64,000 bases of DNA from Thermomonas flagellata. GTDB taxonomy: Bacteria; Pseudomonadota; Gammaproteobacteria; Xanthomonadales; Xanthomonadaceae. The notes under the pieces were generated by a model. It was not told the origin of the DNA. It did not search any database and was given only the letters and a program-made list of their open reading frames with translations. The stretch lies in assembly GCF_022419185.1 (NCBI RefSeq), contig NZ_JAJOZK010000004.1, positions 62,001 through 126,000 of the forward strand, given 5' to 3'. The position numbers and the translations under genes are program-made. This document shows positions 11,936-20,763 of the stretch, in pieces; within the stretch, counting starts at the first letter, position 1; every line of letters starts with the position of its first letter.

Positions 11936-12193
11936 TCAGTCAGCCGCGGTTGCCGGCGGCGACTGGAACCAGGCCTCGACGGTGCCCTTGACCTTCATCG
12001 TCATCGGCTGGCCGCGGCGGTCCAGCGCGCGCCCGACCGGCACCCGCACCCAGCCTTCGCTGATGCAGTATTCCTCGACATTGGTGCGTTCGATTCCGTT
12101 GAAGCGGATGCCGATGCCGCGCTCCAGGGCGGCGGCGTCGTGGAACGGGCTGCGGGGATCGTTGGACAGGCGGTCGGGCGGGGTGTCGGACAT
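11936..12193 (-). CDS. DUF3297 small conserved protein
   Basis: 85 residues. The sequence MSDTPPDRLSNDPRSPFHD and the middle GIGIRFNGIERTNVEEYC match the DUF3297 family, a short, widely conserved proteobacterial protein with no known function. The N-terminal ~20 residues look disordered, followed by a compact mixed alpha/beta core that ends …KVKGTVEAWFQ. The ATG at 12193 gives the standard family start; the longer frame upstream overlaps the divergent rsmC promoter. The 60-bp gap to rsmC must hold both promoters. Confidence 0.75.
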   Translation of the reverse strand: MSDTPPDRLSNDPRSPFHDAAALERGIGIRFNGIERTNVEEYCISEGWVRVPVGRALDRRGQPMTMKVKGTVEAWFQSPPATAAD

Positions 12194-12253
12194 GGCGGGA
12201 ACGGGCGTTGCGTCGCGGGCAAGGATAGCGCGGCGGCTCGCTACACTGCGCCG

Positions 12254-13315
12254 ATGCCCGCCGCGCACCGCGATCCCGCCCTCGATGCCCTGCTGCATCC
12301 CTTCGCCTCCGGCTTGTTGCCATGGCCGCAGCAGGTGCTGTTCCTGCGCGCGCGCGAGGGCGCGGCGCTGCATGCGCAGGGGCTGCGCGGGTTGCAGGCG
12401 ACCCAGCCGTTCCGGCCCGAGGCCGCGCGCTTGCAGCGGCTCGGCGTCGGGTTGCTGGACGAGGACGCCTTGCCGGCGCGGCAGTTCCCGCTGGTGCTGG
12501 TGCTGCCGCCGCGCCAGCGCGAGGAGGCGCGCGCGCTGCTGGCCCGCGCCTGCGCCGCGGTCGCGCACGGTGGCAGCGTGGTGGCCGCGGTGGCCAACGA
12601 CGAGGGGGCCAAGCCCCGCGAGGCCGAGTTGAGGCAGCTGGCCGGCGCGGTCAGCACCCTTAGCAAGCACCACTGCCGGGTGTTCTGGACGACCGGCGAC
12701 GCGCCGGCCGATCCTGTGCTGCTGGCGCAGTGGGCGCAGGCCGACGCCCCGCGCACCCAGCCCTGCGCCGAGGTGCCCGACGGCCGCTTCCGCACCCGCC
12801 CCGGCGTGTTCGCCTGGGACCGGGTGGATGCCGCGTCCGCGCTGCTGGCGGCGGCACTGCCGGCGGACCTGCGCGGCCGGGTGGCGGATCTCGGCGCGGG
12901 CTGGGGCTATCTGTCGCTGCAGGTGCTGGCGCGCTGCCCGCAGGTGACGGCGCTGGAGCTGTTCGAGGCGGATGCGCGGGCGCTGGCGCTGGCCGAGGCC
13001 AATCTCGCCGCGCCGTCACGGGCGCGCGGCGTGGCGCTGCGCCTGCACTGGCACGACGTGGCGGCCGGGGTGGCGGGGCCGTTCGATGCCATCGTCTGCA
13101 ATCCGCCGTTCCACGCGCTGGGGCGGGGCGAGCGCCCGGACATCGGGCGCGCCTTCATCGCCGCGGCCGCGCAGGCGCTGCGCCCGGGGGGCGTGCTGTG
13201 GCTGGTCGCCAATCGCCACCTGCCCTACGAGGAGGCGCTGGGGGCCGGCTTCGGCCAGATCGATGCCGTCGCCCAGCAGGGCGGCTTCAAGATCGTGCGC
13301 GCGGTGAAGGCATGA
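12254..13315 (+). CDS. rsmC: Class I SAM-dependent rRNA methyltransferase, RsmC-type
   Basis: 353 residues with the two-domain RsmC layout: an N-terminal degenerate methyltransferase-like half and a C-terminal catalytic half. In the latter, VADLGAGWGYLSLQVL (motif I, around residue 215) binds SAM and NPPFHALG (motif IV, around residue 279) flips and binds the target base; NPPFH is the signature of N2-guanine enzymes such as RsmC (16S rRNA G1207). A TACACT hexamer at 12242-12247 may be part of the promoter. It overlaps rsuA by 4 bp (ATGA), so two 16S rRNA modification genes are translationally coupled. Exact target position is inferred from family. Confidence 0.8.
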   Translation: MPAAHRDPALDALLHPFASGLLPWPQQVLFLRAREGAALHAQGLRGLQATQPFRPEAARLQRLGVGLLDEDALPARQFPLVLVLPPRQREEARALLARACAAVAHGGSVVAAVANDEGAKPREAELRQLAGAVSTLSKHHCRVFWTTGDAPADPVLLAQWAQADAPRTQPCAEVPDGRFRTRPGVFAWDRVDAASALLAAALPADLRGRVADLGAGWGYLSLQVLARCPQVTALELFEADARALALAEANLAAPSRARGVALRLHWHDVAAGVAGPFDAIVCNPPFHALGRGERPDIGRAFIAAAAQALRPGGVLWLVANRHLPYEEALGAGFGQIDAVAQQGGFKIVRAVKA

Positions 13316-14022
13316 AGCTGGTCAAGCACATCGCGAACCTCGGCTACGGCAGCCGCAAGCAGGTGCAGGGGATGTTCCGCGCGGGCCGCATCACCAACGC
13401 CGCCGGCGAGGTGCTGTATGCGGACGACCCGCTCGACCACGACGACGTGCGCGTGGACGGCGAGCCGCTGGACCCGCCGCCGGGCCTCCTGCTGATGCTG
13501 CACAAGCCCACCGGCTATACCTGCTCGACCAAGGATGCCGGTCGCCTCGTCTACGACCTGCTGCCGCCGCGTTTCCGCCTGCGCGACCCGGTGCTCTCCA
13601 CGGTCGGACGGCTGGACCGCGATACCTCCGGCCTGCTGCTGTTGACCGACGACGGTCAGCTGCTGCACCGGATCATCTCGCCGAAGACGAAGCTGCCCAA
13701 GGTGTACGTGGCCACGCTGGCGGAGGATCTGCGCGGGGACGAGGCGGCGCTGTTCGCGGCCGGCACCCTGATGCTGGAGGGCGAGACGACGCCGCTGCTG
13801 CCGGCCCGGCTCGACGTGCTGGAGCCGCGTCGCGCGCGGCTGACCCTGCACGAGGGGCGCTACCACCAGGTGCGGCGGATGTTCGCCGCCGTCGGCAACC
13901 ACGTGGTGGCGCTGCACCGCGAGCGCATCGGCGGGCTGGAGCTCGACGGGCTGCCGCCCGGGCAGTGGCGACGGCTGGACGAGGACGCGCGCGCGCGGTT
14001 GTTCGCGGCGCGGGCAGAGTAG
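13312..14022 (+). CDS. rsuA: 16S rRNA pseudouridine synthase, RsuA/RluB/E/F family
   Basis: 236 residues. An N-terminal S4-like RNA-binding part (KHIANLGYGSRKQVQGMFRAGRI) is followed by the catalytic domain with the GRLDRDTSGLLLLT motif, in which the Asp (about residue 104) is the catalytic nucleophile, and a C-terminal EGRYHQVRRMFAAVGNHV block. E. coli RsuA makes pseudouridine 516 in 16S rRNA. The family also contains the 23S enzymes RluE/F, so specificity is by similarity only. The start ATG overlaps the rsmC stop by 4 bp. It ends just before a large palindromic element at 14033-14151. Confidence 0.8.
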   Translation: MKLVKHIANLGYGSRKQVQGMFRAGRITNAAGEVLYADDPLDHDDVRVDGEPLDPPPGLLLMLHKPTGYTCSTKDAGRLVYDLLPPRFRLRDPVLSTVGRLDRDTSGLLLLTDDGQLLHRIISPKTKLPKVYVATLAEDLRGDEAALFAAGTLMLEGETTPLLPARLDVLEPRRARLTLHEGRYHQVRRMFAAVGNHVVALHRERIGGLELDGLPPGQWRRLDEDARARLFAARAE

Positions 14023-14032
14023 CGGCCATCGG

Positions 14033-14151
14033 GTGCACGCAGGTGGCCGGCCTGGGCTGTGGACAGCGGGCCATGGATGGCCCGCGGCGGCGCCTCGAAC
14101 AGGAGGTTCGCAGAAGCCGGGCAGCCGCCCCGGCCGGCCGCCTGCGTGCAC
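14033..14151. repeat. Palindromic (MITE/REP-like) element between convergent genes
   Basis: The outer arms 14033-14052 and 14132-14151 are 20 bp long and complementary at 19 positions; the remaining pair is G-T. Nested inside is a perfect hairpin, GCGGGCCAT (14066-14074) with ATGGCCCGC (14077-14085), plus a weaker CGAAC/GTTCG stem near 14095-14109. It fills almost the whole gap between the converging rsuA and DUF1415 genes, so it may also stop transcription from both sides. No coding potential is evident. The terminal-inverted-repeat shape suggests a MITE or REP-type element. Confidence 0.6.
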
Positions 14152-14158
14152 GTGCGCA

Positions 14159-14722
14159 TCACCCCAGCAGCGCGCGAAAGCCCTCGACGCCGAGCGCCCG
14201 CATGGTTGCGATGTTGCGCTCGATGATCGCGTCCGGCTGCGGGTAGGCCGCCACCGCGCGTTCCACGCTGTCCTCGCGCAGCAGGTGCAGGAGGGGGTAG
14301 GGCGCGCGATTGGTCAGGTTGCCGGGGTCGTCGGCATCGGTATCGGCGAAGCGGTAGTCGGGATGGAAGCTGGCCACCTGCAGCACGCCGTCCAGGTCCA
14401 TCGCCTCCACCAGCGCCTCGGCATCGTCGAGGAAGTCGTTGTAGTCGAGGAAGTCGCCCAGCACCCGCGGATGCACCAGCAAGGTGGTGTCGGTGGCCGC
14501 GGCCGGGGTGTCGCGCAGCAGCGCCAGTTCCTCGCCCAGCTGCTCCAGCAGGGCGCGCTCGGTGCTGGCATCGCTGACCACGATCCGCACCTGCTGCTTC
14601 ACGTACACCGCCTTGGCGAACGGGCACAGGTTCAGCCCGATCACCGCGCGTTCCAGCCAGCGGCGCACGCCGGCTTCGATGGCTTCGGGGTCGAAGGGAG
14701 TGCAGGCGGGGGCGGCGTGCAT
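14159..14722 (-). CDS. DUF1415 family protein
   Basis: 187 residues. The block WLERAVIGLNLCPFAKAVYV near residues 22-41 and HPRVLGDFLDYNDFLDDAE in the middle are diagnostic of DUF1415, a conserved soluble family without known function that has a single conserved Cys (in LNLCPFA). An ATG at 14722 was chosen; a TTG at 14737 would add five residues. It converges on rsuA across the palindromic element and is divergent from the EamA transporter with a 57-bp gap. Confidence 0.8.
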   Translation of the reverse strand: MHAAPACTPFDPEAIEAGVRRWLERAVIGLNLCPFAKAVYVKQQVRIVVSDASTERALLEQLGEELALLRDTPAAATDTTLLVHPRVLGDFLDYNDFLDDAEALVEAMDLDGVLQVASFHPDYRFADTDADDPGNLTNRAPYPLLHLLREDSVERAVAAYPQPDAIIERNIATMRALGVEGFRALLG

Positions 14723-14779
14723 GGCGGTTCCGGGCAAGGCGCGCTGGCGGTGCGGGCAAGGCTAGCGCATGCTGGGGGG

Positions 14780-15676
14780 ATGACCGCGCCCCACCGCCAG
14801 CCCGACCGCGCCGCCTGGATGATGCTGACGGCGGTGGCCCTGTTCGCGATGATGGATGCCGGCCTGAAGGCGCTGTCCGCGCACTACCCGCCATTCCAGG
14901 TCGCCAGCCTGCGCGGGCTGGCCTCGCTGCCGCTGGTGCTGGCCTGGGCGCTGGCGAGCGCCGGCCCGCGCGCACTGCTGCGGGTGCGCTGGCCGCTGCA
15001 CCTGCTGCGCATGCTGCTCGGGGTGGCGATGATCGCCAGCTTCGTCTATGCCCTGCGCCGGCTGCCGATGGCCACGGCCTATACCCTGTTCTTCGTCGCC
15101 CCGCTGCTGATCGCCGCGCTGTCGGTGCCGATCCTGGGCGAGCGGGTCGGCCCGCGGCGCTGGACCGCGATCGCGGTCGGCCTGGCCGGGGTGTTGGTGG
15201 TGCTGCGCCCGACCGGCGAGGGGCTGTTCACCCTGGCCGGGCTGGCGGTGCTGGTCGCGGCGTTCGGCTACGCCGTTTCCGCGATCACGGTGCGGGTGCT
15301 GGCGCGCACCGACAGCACCCAGGCCACCACCCTATGGCTGCTGGTCGGGATGGCCGCCGGCGCCGGCCTGCTGGCGTGGCCGCAGTGGGTGCCGGTGCAA
15401 CCCGCGCACGCCTGGCTGATCGCCGGGATCGGCGTCGCCGGCGCGCTCGGGCAGTACACCGTGACCGAGGCCTTCCGCCGCGGCGAGGCCTCGCAGGTGG
15501 CGCCGCTGGAATACACCGCGCTGCTGTGGGGCGTGCTGCTGGACGCCCTGGTCTGGCGGGTGCTGCCGGATGCGCTGACCTGGCTCGGCGCCGCCATCAT
15601 CGTCACGAGCGGGCTGTACCTGATGCGGCGCGAGCGCCTGCGCGGCCGCCCGCATCTGGAGGCCGAGCATCCCTGA
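14780..15676 (+). CDS. DMT-family transporter with two EamA domains
   Basis: 298 residues, about ten membrane helices in two repeats of five (EamA fold). The first repeat ends near ILGERVGPRRWTAIAVGLAGVLVVLRP (a classic EamA1 ending); the second ends with the equivalent LEYTALLWGVLLDALVWRVLPDALTWLGAAIIVTSGLYLMRRE. The family exports metabolites such as amino acids or purines, but the substrate cannot be read from sequence. Start ATG 14780 follows GGGGGG-A. It is separated from gspE by about 125 bp. Confidence 0.85.
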   Translation: MTAPHRQPDRAAWMMLTAVALFAMMDAGLKALSAHYPPFQVASLRGLASLPLVLAWALASAGPRALLRVRWPLHLLRMLLGVAMIASFVYALRRLPMATAYTLFFVAPLLIAALSVPILGERVGPRRWTAIAVGLAGVLVVLRPTGEGLFTLAGLAVLVAAFGYAVSAITVRVLARTDSTQATTLWLLVGMAAGAGLLAWPQWVPVQPAHAWLIAGIGVAGALGQYTVTEAFRRGEASQVAPLEYTALLWGVLLDALVWRVLPDALTWLGAAIIVTSGLYLMRRERLRGRPHLEAEHP

Positions 15677-15802
15677 GCCCGTTCCACTGGCGGCAGCCGA
15701 TTCCGGTTGATCGCGGCAGATGGCGGCGGCCAGCGCCGTTGCGGCTGCCCCTGCCGCCCCGCGGCCGGCCCTGCTACCCTGCCGCCACGTTCCGCCGCCG
15801 TG

Positions 15803-17518
15803 ATGCCGATGAGCGCCGTCCTGCCCGATCCCGCCGCTGCCGCCGCCGACGCCCGGGTCGCGGCCCGCCTGTTGCAGCGCGGCAAGCTCAAGGAGGCGGA
15901 CCTGGCGCGCGCGCGCCGGTTGCAGGAGCAGGACGGCGGCGATCTGCTGGTGCTGCTCGGGCGGCTGGGGCTGGTGTCCGAGCGCGACCACGCCGAGGCC
16001 TGCGCGGCCGAATTCGGGCTGCCGCTGCGCAGCACGCGCGAGCTGCCGGAGCTGCCGCCGGAGGACGTGGCGCTCGGCGTGCGCTTCCTGCGCCAGTTCC
16101 AGCTGGTGCCAGTGGCGGCCGATGCGGACGGGATCGAGGTGCTGCTGGCCGACCCGCAGGACCCGTACCCGCTGCAGGCGGTGCAGCTGGCGACCGGGCG
16201 CCCGGTGCGCGCGGCGGTCGGCCTGCGCGGGGAGATCGCCGAGCTGATCGAGCGCTGGTACGGCCAGGGCCGCAGCGCGATGGACAGCATCGTGGAGACC
16301 GCCGAGGGCGAGGCCAGCCTGGACGACGTCGAGCACCTGCGCGACCTCGCCTCCGAGGCGCCGGTGATCCGCCTGGTCAATCTGCTGATCCAGCGCGCGG
16401 TCGAGTTGCGCGCCTCCGACATCCACATCGAGCCGTTCGAGAACCGGCTGAAGGTGCGCTACCGCATCGACGGCGTGCTGGCCGAGGCCGAGAGCCCGCC
16501 GGCGAACCTGACCGCGGCGGTGATCAGCCGGGTCAAGATCATGGCCCGGCTCAACATCGCCGAGCGCCGGCTGCCGCAGGACGGCCGCATCCAGATGCGG
16601 GTGCAGGGGCGCGAGCTGGACCTGCGCGTGAGCACAGTGCCGACGGCGCATGGCGAATCGGTGGTGATGCGCCTGCTCGACCGCGAGACGGTGGTGCTGG
16701 ACTTCGAGCGGCTCGGCTTCGGCCCGGCGTTCATGCCGCGCCTGCGCCGGGTGCTGGAGATGCCGCACGGGATCCTGCTGGTGACCGGCCCGACCGGCTC
16801 CGGCAAAACCACCACCCTGTACACCGCGCTCAGCCGGCTCAACCGCCCGGACGTGAAGATCATCACCGTCGAGGATCCGGTCGAGTACCAGCTGGAGGGC
16901 ATCAACCAGATCCAGGTCAAGCCGCAGATCGGGCTGGACTTCGCCAATGCCCTGCGCGCGATCGTGCGCCAGGACCCGGACATCATCATGATCGGCGAGA
17001 TGCGCGACCTGGAGACCGCGCGCATCGCGATCCAGTCCGCGCTCACCGGCCACCTGGTGCTGAGCACGCTGCACACCAACAACGCCGCCGGCGGCATCAC
17101 CCGCCTCTTGGACATGGGGGTGGAGGACTACCTGCTCACCTCCACCGTGAACGGCATCCTCGCCCAGCGCCTGGTGCGCCGGCTGGAACCGACCCACGCC
17201 GAGCCCTACCCGGCCAGCCCCGAGGAGATCGAGAAGTTCGGCCTGCGCCGGTTCCAGCCGCAGGGCGAGATCGTGCTGTACCGGCCGCGGCCGTCGGAGC
17301 TGACCCCGACCGGCTACCTCGGGCGCACCACCATCATGGAGCTGCTGCTGATGGACGACGAGCTGCGGCGCGCGGTGATGCGGCATGCCGGCATGGACGA
17401 GCTGGAGCGGCTCGCGCGCCAGGCCGGGATGGCGACCATGTACGAGGTCGGGATCGCCAAGGCCCTGCGCGGCGAGACCACCATCGAGGAAGTGCTGCGG
17501 GTGACCGAGGACGCCTGA
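15803..17518 (+). CDS. gspE: Type II secretion ATPase GspE (XpsE)
   Basis: Cytoplasmic hexameric ATPase that powers pseudopilus assembly. About 571 residues, close to Xanthomonas XpsE. An N-terminal ~130-residue domain (which docks on GspL) precedes the ATPase: Walker A GPTGSGKTTTLY near residue 329, Asp box EDPVEYQLEGINQIQV, Walker B IIMIGEMRDLETA, His box ALTGHLVLSTLHTN. Unlike E. coli/Vibrio GspE there is no CxxC…CxxC zinc module in the C-terminal part: the segment from RRLEPTHAEP to GYLGRTTIMELL has no Cys. Either ATG 15803 or 15809 could be the start. First gene of the 11-gene operon; 4 bp to gspF. Confidence 0.95.
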   Translation: MPMSAVLPDPAAAAADARVAARLLQRGKLKEADLARARRLQEQDGGDLLVLLGRLGLVSERDHAEACAAEFGLPLRSTRELPELPPEDVALGVRFLRQFQLVPVAADADGIEVLLADPQDPYPLQAVQLATGRPVRAAVGLRGEIAELIERWYGQGRSAMDSIVETAEGEASLDDVEHLRDLASEAPVIRLVNLLIQRAVELRASDIHIEPFENRLKVRYRIDGVLAEAESPPANLTAAVISRVKIMARLNIAERRLPQDGRIQMRVQGRELDLRVSTVPTAHGESVVMRLLDRETVVLDFERLGFGPAFMPRLRRVLEMPHGILLVTGPTGSGKTTTLYTALSRLNRPDVKIITVEDPVEYQLEGINQIQVKPQIGLDFANALRAIVRQDPDIIMIGEMRDLETARIAIQSALTGHLVLSTLHTNNAAGGITRLLDMGVEDYLLTSTVNGILAQRLVRRLEPTHAEPYPASPEEIEKFGLRRFQPQGEIVLYRPRPSELTPTGYLGRTTIMELLLMDDELRRAVMRHAGMDELERLARQAGMATMYEVGIAKALRGETTIEEVLRVTEDA

Positions 17519-17522
17519 GGCA

Positions 17523-18740
17523 ATGGCGCAGTACCGCTACAAGGCGCTCAACGCGCGCGGCGAACTGCTGGACGGGCAGATGGAGGCGGCCAGTGCGGCC
17601 GAGGTCGCCGCGCGCCTGCAGGAGCAGGGCCACCTGCCGGTGGAGACGCGCCCGGCCGACGCCGGCGGCGCCGGGTTGGACTGGCGCGGCTGGCTGCGCC
17701 CGCGCCCGCTGGCCGGCGAGCGGCTGGTGCAGTTCACCCAGCAGCTGGCGACCCTGCTGGCGGCCGGGCAGCCGCTCGACCGCGCGCTCGGCATCCTGCT
17801 CGAGCTGCCGGACGACGCGGCCAGCCGCCGGGTGGTGGAGGACGTGCGCGACGCGGTGCGCGGCGGCGCCTCGCTGTCGGCCGCGCTGGAACGCCAGCAC
17901 GGTGTGTTCGGGCGGCTGTACGTGAACATGGTGCGCGCCGGCGAGGCCGGCGGCAGCCTGCACGACACCCTGCAGCGGCTGGCGGACTACCTCGAGCGCA
18001 GCCGCGCGCTGCGCACGCGGGTGGTCAATGCGCTGATCTACCCGGCGATCCTGCTGGCGCTGGTCGGGCTGTCGCTGCTGTTCCTGCTCGGCTACGTGGT
18101 GCCGCAGTTCGCGGCGATGTACCAGAGCCTGGACGCCGACCTGCCGTGGTTCTCGCAGCTGGTGCTGGCCACCGGCGAGTTCGTGCGGCGCTGGTGGCTG
18201 CTGCTGCTGGCGGTGCCGGTGCTGGGCCTGCTGTGGCTGGAACGGCGCCGGCGCGACCCCGCGTTCCAGTGGCGGCTGGACGGCTGGCTGCTGCGCCAGC
18301 GCCTGGCCGGCCCGCTGTTGGCCCGGCTCGAGACCGCGCGCCTGGCGCGCACGCTCGGCACCCTGCTGCGCAACGGGGTGCCGCTGCTGGCGGCGCTCGG
18401 GATCGCGCGCAACGTGCTCGCCAACCGGGTGCTGGCCGCGGACGTGGACGCCGCCGCCGAGGAGGTCAGAAACGGCATCGGGCTGTCGGTGGCGCTGGCG
18501 CGCGGCAAGCGCTTCCCGCGGCTGGCGCTGCAGATGGTGCAGGTCGGCGAGGAGTCCGGCACCCTCGACGCCATGCTGCTGAAGGCGGCCGACACCTTCG
18601 AGCAGCAGAGCCAGCTGGCGCTGGACCGCCTGCTGGCGACCCTGGTGCCGGCGGTGACGCTGGTGCTGGCGCTGGTGGTCGGGCTGGTGATCCTGTCGGT
18701 GCTGGCCCCGATCTACGACCTCACCAGCGTGGTCGGCTAG
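17523..18740 (+). CDS. gspF: Type II secretion inner-membrane platform protein GspF (XpsF)
   Basis: 405 residues, the usual length. Polytopic platform protein beneath the pseudopilus that contacts GspE and GspL. The N-terminal MAQYRYKALNARGELLDGQMEA is the typical GspF/PilC start. Two repeated cytoplasmic helical domains (each with a VxxGExxGxL-type motif: MVRAGEAGGSL near residue 137 and MVQVGEESGTL near residue 339) alternate with three hydrophobic segments. The C-terminal helix ends …VLAPIYDLTSVVG. Only 4 bp separates it from gspE. Confidence 0.95.
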   Translation: MAQYRYKALNARGELLDGQMEAASAAEVAARLQEQGHLPVETRPADAGGAGLDWRGWLRPRPLAGERLVQFTQQLATLLAAGQPLDRALGILLELPDDAASRRVVEDVRDAVRGGASLSAALERQHGVFGRLYVNMVRAGEAGGSLHDTLQRLADYLERSRALRTRVVNALIYPAILLALVGLSLLFLLGYVVPQFAAMYQSLDADLPWFSQLVLATGEFVRRWWLLLLAVPVLGLLWLERRRRDPAFQWRLDGWLLRQRLAGPLLARLETARLARTLGTLLRNGVPLLAALGIARNVLANRVLAADVDAAAEEVRNGIGLSVALARGKRFPRLALQMVQVGEESGTLDAMLLKAADTFEQQSQLALDRLLATLVPAVTLVLALVVGLVILSVLAPIYDLTSVVG

Positions 18741-18826
18741 CCGCGCCCGCGGCGCGCCGCCGTCGGCGACAATCCCTCCGCCCGCCATCGTCCCCGCCGC
18801 AGTCCATTCCCTCCACGGTACCGCCC

Positions 18827-19258
18827 ATGCGCTTCTCCCGTTCCGGCCCTTCCTCGCCCGCTGCCGCCCAAGGCGGGTTCTCGCTGATCGAGATCATCCT
18901 GGTGGTGGTGCTGATCGGCGGCATCGTCGCCTTCGCCGCCAGCCGCATCCTCGGCGGCGGCGACCGCGCCAAGGTCAACCTGGCGCGCGCCCAGGTGCAG
19001 ACCCTGGCCGAGAAGATCGACCAATACCGCCAGGACACCGGGCGCTTGCCGGCACGGCTCGACGACCTGGTCAGCAAGCCGGCCGGCGCCAGCGGCTGGC
19101 TCGGGCCGTATGCCAAGCCGGCCGAACTGAACGACCCCTGGGGCCATCCCTACGTCTATACCGTGCCCGGGCAGGGGCGGCCGTTCGAGCTCACCAGTCT
19201 CGGCGCGGATGGCCAGCCGGGCGGCGACAGCGTGAACGCCGACATCCGCAACGAATAA
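18827..19258 (+). CDS. gspG: Major pseudopilin GspG (XpsG)
   Basis: 143 residues. A short leader ends in G before FSLIEIILVVVLIGGIV: the prepilin peptidase cuts after this Gly and N-methylates Phe+1; Glu+5 is present. The helix is followed by a globular domain that ends SLGADGQPGGDSVNADI, the Ca2+-binding loop found in GspG. It forms the pseudopilus shaft. An 86-bp gap before it, longer than elsewhere in the cluster, may hold an extra regulatory signal for the highly expressed major pseudopilin. The peptidase gene (gspO/pilD) is not in this window. Confidence 0.95.
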   Translation: MRFSRSGPSSPAAAQGGFSLIEIILVVVLIGGIVAFAASRILGGGDRAKVNLARAQVQTLAEKIDQYRQDTGRLPARLDDLVSKPAGASGWLGPYAKPAELNDPWGHPYVYTVPGQGRPFELTSLGADGQPGGDSVNADIRNE

Positions 19259-19274
19259 CCCGCGGCCTCCGCCG

Positions 19275-19727
19275 ATGCGCGCACGCGGGTTCTCCCTGCT
19301 GGAGATGCTGCTGGTGCTGGCGCTGATCGCCACCGCCAGTCTGCTGGCGCTGGCCGCCTACGGCGGCGGCCTGCGCAATCTGCAGCTGCGCGACGGCGCG
19401 CGCGAGCTGGCCGCGCAGCTGCGCTTCACCCGCGCACTGGCGGTCAGCAGCGGGCAGCCGCAGGAACTGGTGCTGGATCCGCACGCGCGCACCTGGCAGG
19501 GGCCCGCCGGGCGCCATGGGCGCCTGCCGGCGGCCGGCGAAGTGGAGTTCATCGGCGCGCGCGCCACCCGGCCGCAGCCGGGGCAGGGGAGCGTGCGGTT
19601 CTTCCCGGACGGTGCCGCCACCGGCGGCCGCATCCGCCTGCGCGACGGTGACACGGGCTGGGACGTGGACATCGCCTGGCTGACTGGCGAGGTGCGCCTG
19701 CAGCGCTGGCCGCGGGAGGCGCCATGA
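19275..19727 (+). CDS. gspH: Minor pseudopilin GspH (XpsH)
   Basis: 150 residues. Very short basic leader (MRARG) then FSLLEMLLVLALIA, the type IV pilin-like cleavage and helix motif with Glu+5. The C-terminal part is a beta-rich globular domain (…FFPDGAATGGRIRL… is the GspH/FimT consensus). It sits near the pseudopilus tip and overlaps gspI by 4 bp. Length matches the family. Confidence 0.9.
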   Translation: MRARGFSLLEMLLVLALIATASLLALAAYGGGLRNLQLRDGARELAAQLRFTRALAVSSGQPQELVLDPHARTWQGPAGRHGRLPAAGEVEFIGARATRPQPGQGSVRFFPDGAATGGRIRLRDGDTGWDVDIAWLTGEVRLQRWPREAP

Positions 19728-20140
19728 ACGCGCCGCGGCGGGTGGCGGGCTTCACCCTGATCGAAATCCTGGCCGCGTTCGCGCTGCTCGCGCTCGGCCT
19801 GACCCTGCTGCTCGGCACCCTGTCCGGTGGCACCCGCCAGGTGCGCCAGGCCGGCGACGCCGGGCGCGCGGCCCTGCACGCGCAGAGCCTGCTGGACGAC
19901 GTCGCGCTGCTGCCGCAGCCGGGCGTGCAGCAGGGCACGCTGGAGGACGGCCGCTACCACTGGCGGCTGGAGGTCGCGCCGTGGGCCGATCCAGGGGGCG
20001 GCGGCGCGCCGCGCGACCCGAACGCGGCGCGCCTGCTGCGGTTGCGCCTGACCGTGGACTGGGGCGAGCGCGGGCCCGAGCAGCAGCTGCAGGTCGATAC
20101 CCTGCGCCTGGTGCAGCCGCGTCCGGGGGGGGCGCCATGA
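19724..20140 (+). CDS. gspI: Minor pseudopilin GspI (XpsI)
   Basis: 138 residues. Leader MNAPRRVAG then FTLIEILAAFALLALGL, giving the G-F cleavage site and Glu+5. The rest is a small globular domain. Known biology: GspI nucleates the I-J-K tip complex of the pseudopilus. Overlaps gspH and gspJ by 4 bp each, so the three are translationally coupled. Confidence 0.9.
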   Translation: MNAPRRVAGFTLIEILAAFALLALGLTLLLGTLSGGTRQVRQAGDAGRAALHAQSLLDDVALLPQPGVQQGTLEDGRYHWRLEVAPWADPGGGGAPRDPNAARLLRLRLTVDWGERGPEQQLQVDTLRLVQPRPGGAP

Positions 20141-20763
20141 ACCACAGGCGTGCCGCCGGGTTCACCCTGCTCGAGGTGCTGCTGGCCACCGCGCTGCTGG
20201 CGGCCGGGCTGGCGGTCGGCTATGCCAGCCTGCGCGCGGCCACCAGCGCGGTCGCGCGCAGCGAGGCCAGCGCCGAGCGCAACGAGCGCATCCGCGCGGT
20301 CTCCACCTTCCTGCGCCGGCGCATCGGCGGCGCGCGCGGCATGGTGTACCAGCTGGACCCGGCCACCGGGGCCTCGCGCCGGTTCGTCGGCGACGCCCGC
20401 CAGATGCAGTTCGTGGCCGACCTGCCGGACTACCTCGGGCGCGGCGGTCCCTACCTGCACCTGCTGGCGACCGACGGCCGCACCCTGACCGTGGACTTCC
20501 GCCGGGTGCAGGGCGGGCGCATCCTGGAGCCCCGGCAGCCGCGCCCGCCGGAGCCCTTGGCGCGCGACCTCACCCGGGTCGAGTTCGCCTATCGCACGCT
20601 CGGCATGGACGGCCAGCCGGGGCCGTGGCTGCCGGCCTGGACCGAGGCGCATGCGCTGCCGCTGCAGGTGCGGGTGCGGATCGCCGACGCGCAGGGGCCG
20701 TGGCCGGACCTGGTCGTGGCGCTGCCGCTGGCCGGCAGCTTCGGCACGAGGATGGGCGGATGA
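20137..20763 (+). CDS. gspJ: Minor pseudopilin GspJ (XpsJ)
   Basis: 208 residues, longer than the other minor pseudopilins as usual for GspJ. Leader MNHRRAAG then FTLLEVLLATALLAAGL, with Glu+5. The globular part contains a Leu/Arg-rich beta domain. Binds GspI and GspK at the tip of the pseudopilus. The start ATG overlaps the gspI stop (ATGA), as does its stop with gspK. Confidence 0.9.
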   Translation: MNHRRAAGFTLLEVLLATALLAAGLAVGYASLRAATSAVARSEASAERNERIRAVSTFLRRRIGGARGMVYQLDPATGASRRFVGDARQMQFVADLPDYLGRGGPYLHLLATDGRTLTVDFRRVQGGRILEPRQPRPPEPLARDLTRVEFAYRTLGMDGQPGPWLPAWTEAHALPLQVRVRIADAQGPWPDLVVALPLAGSFGTRMGG

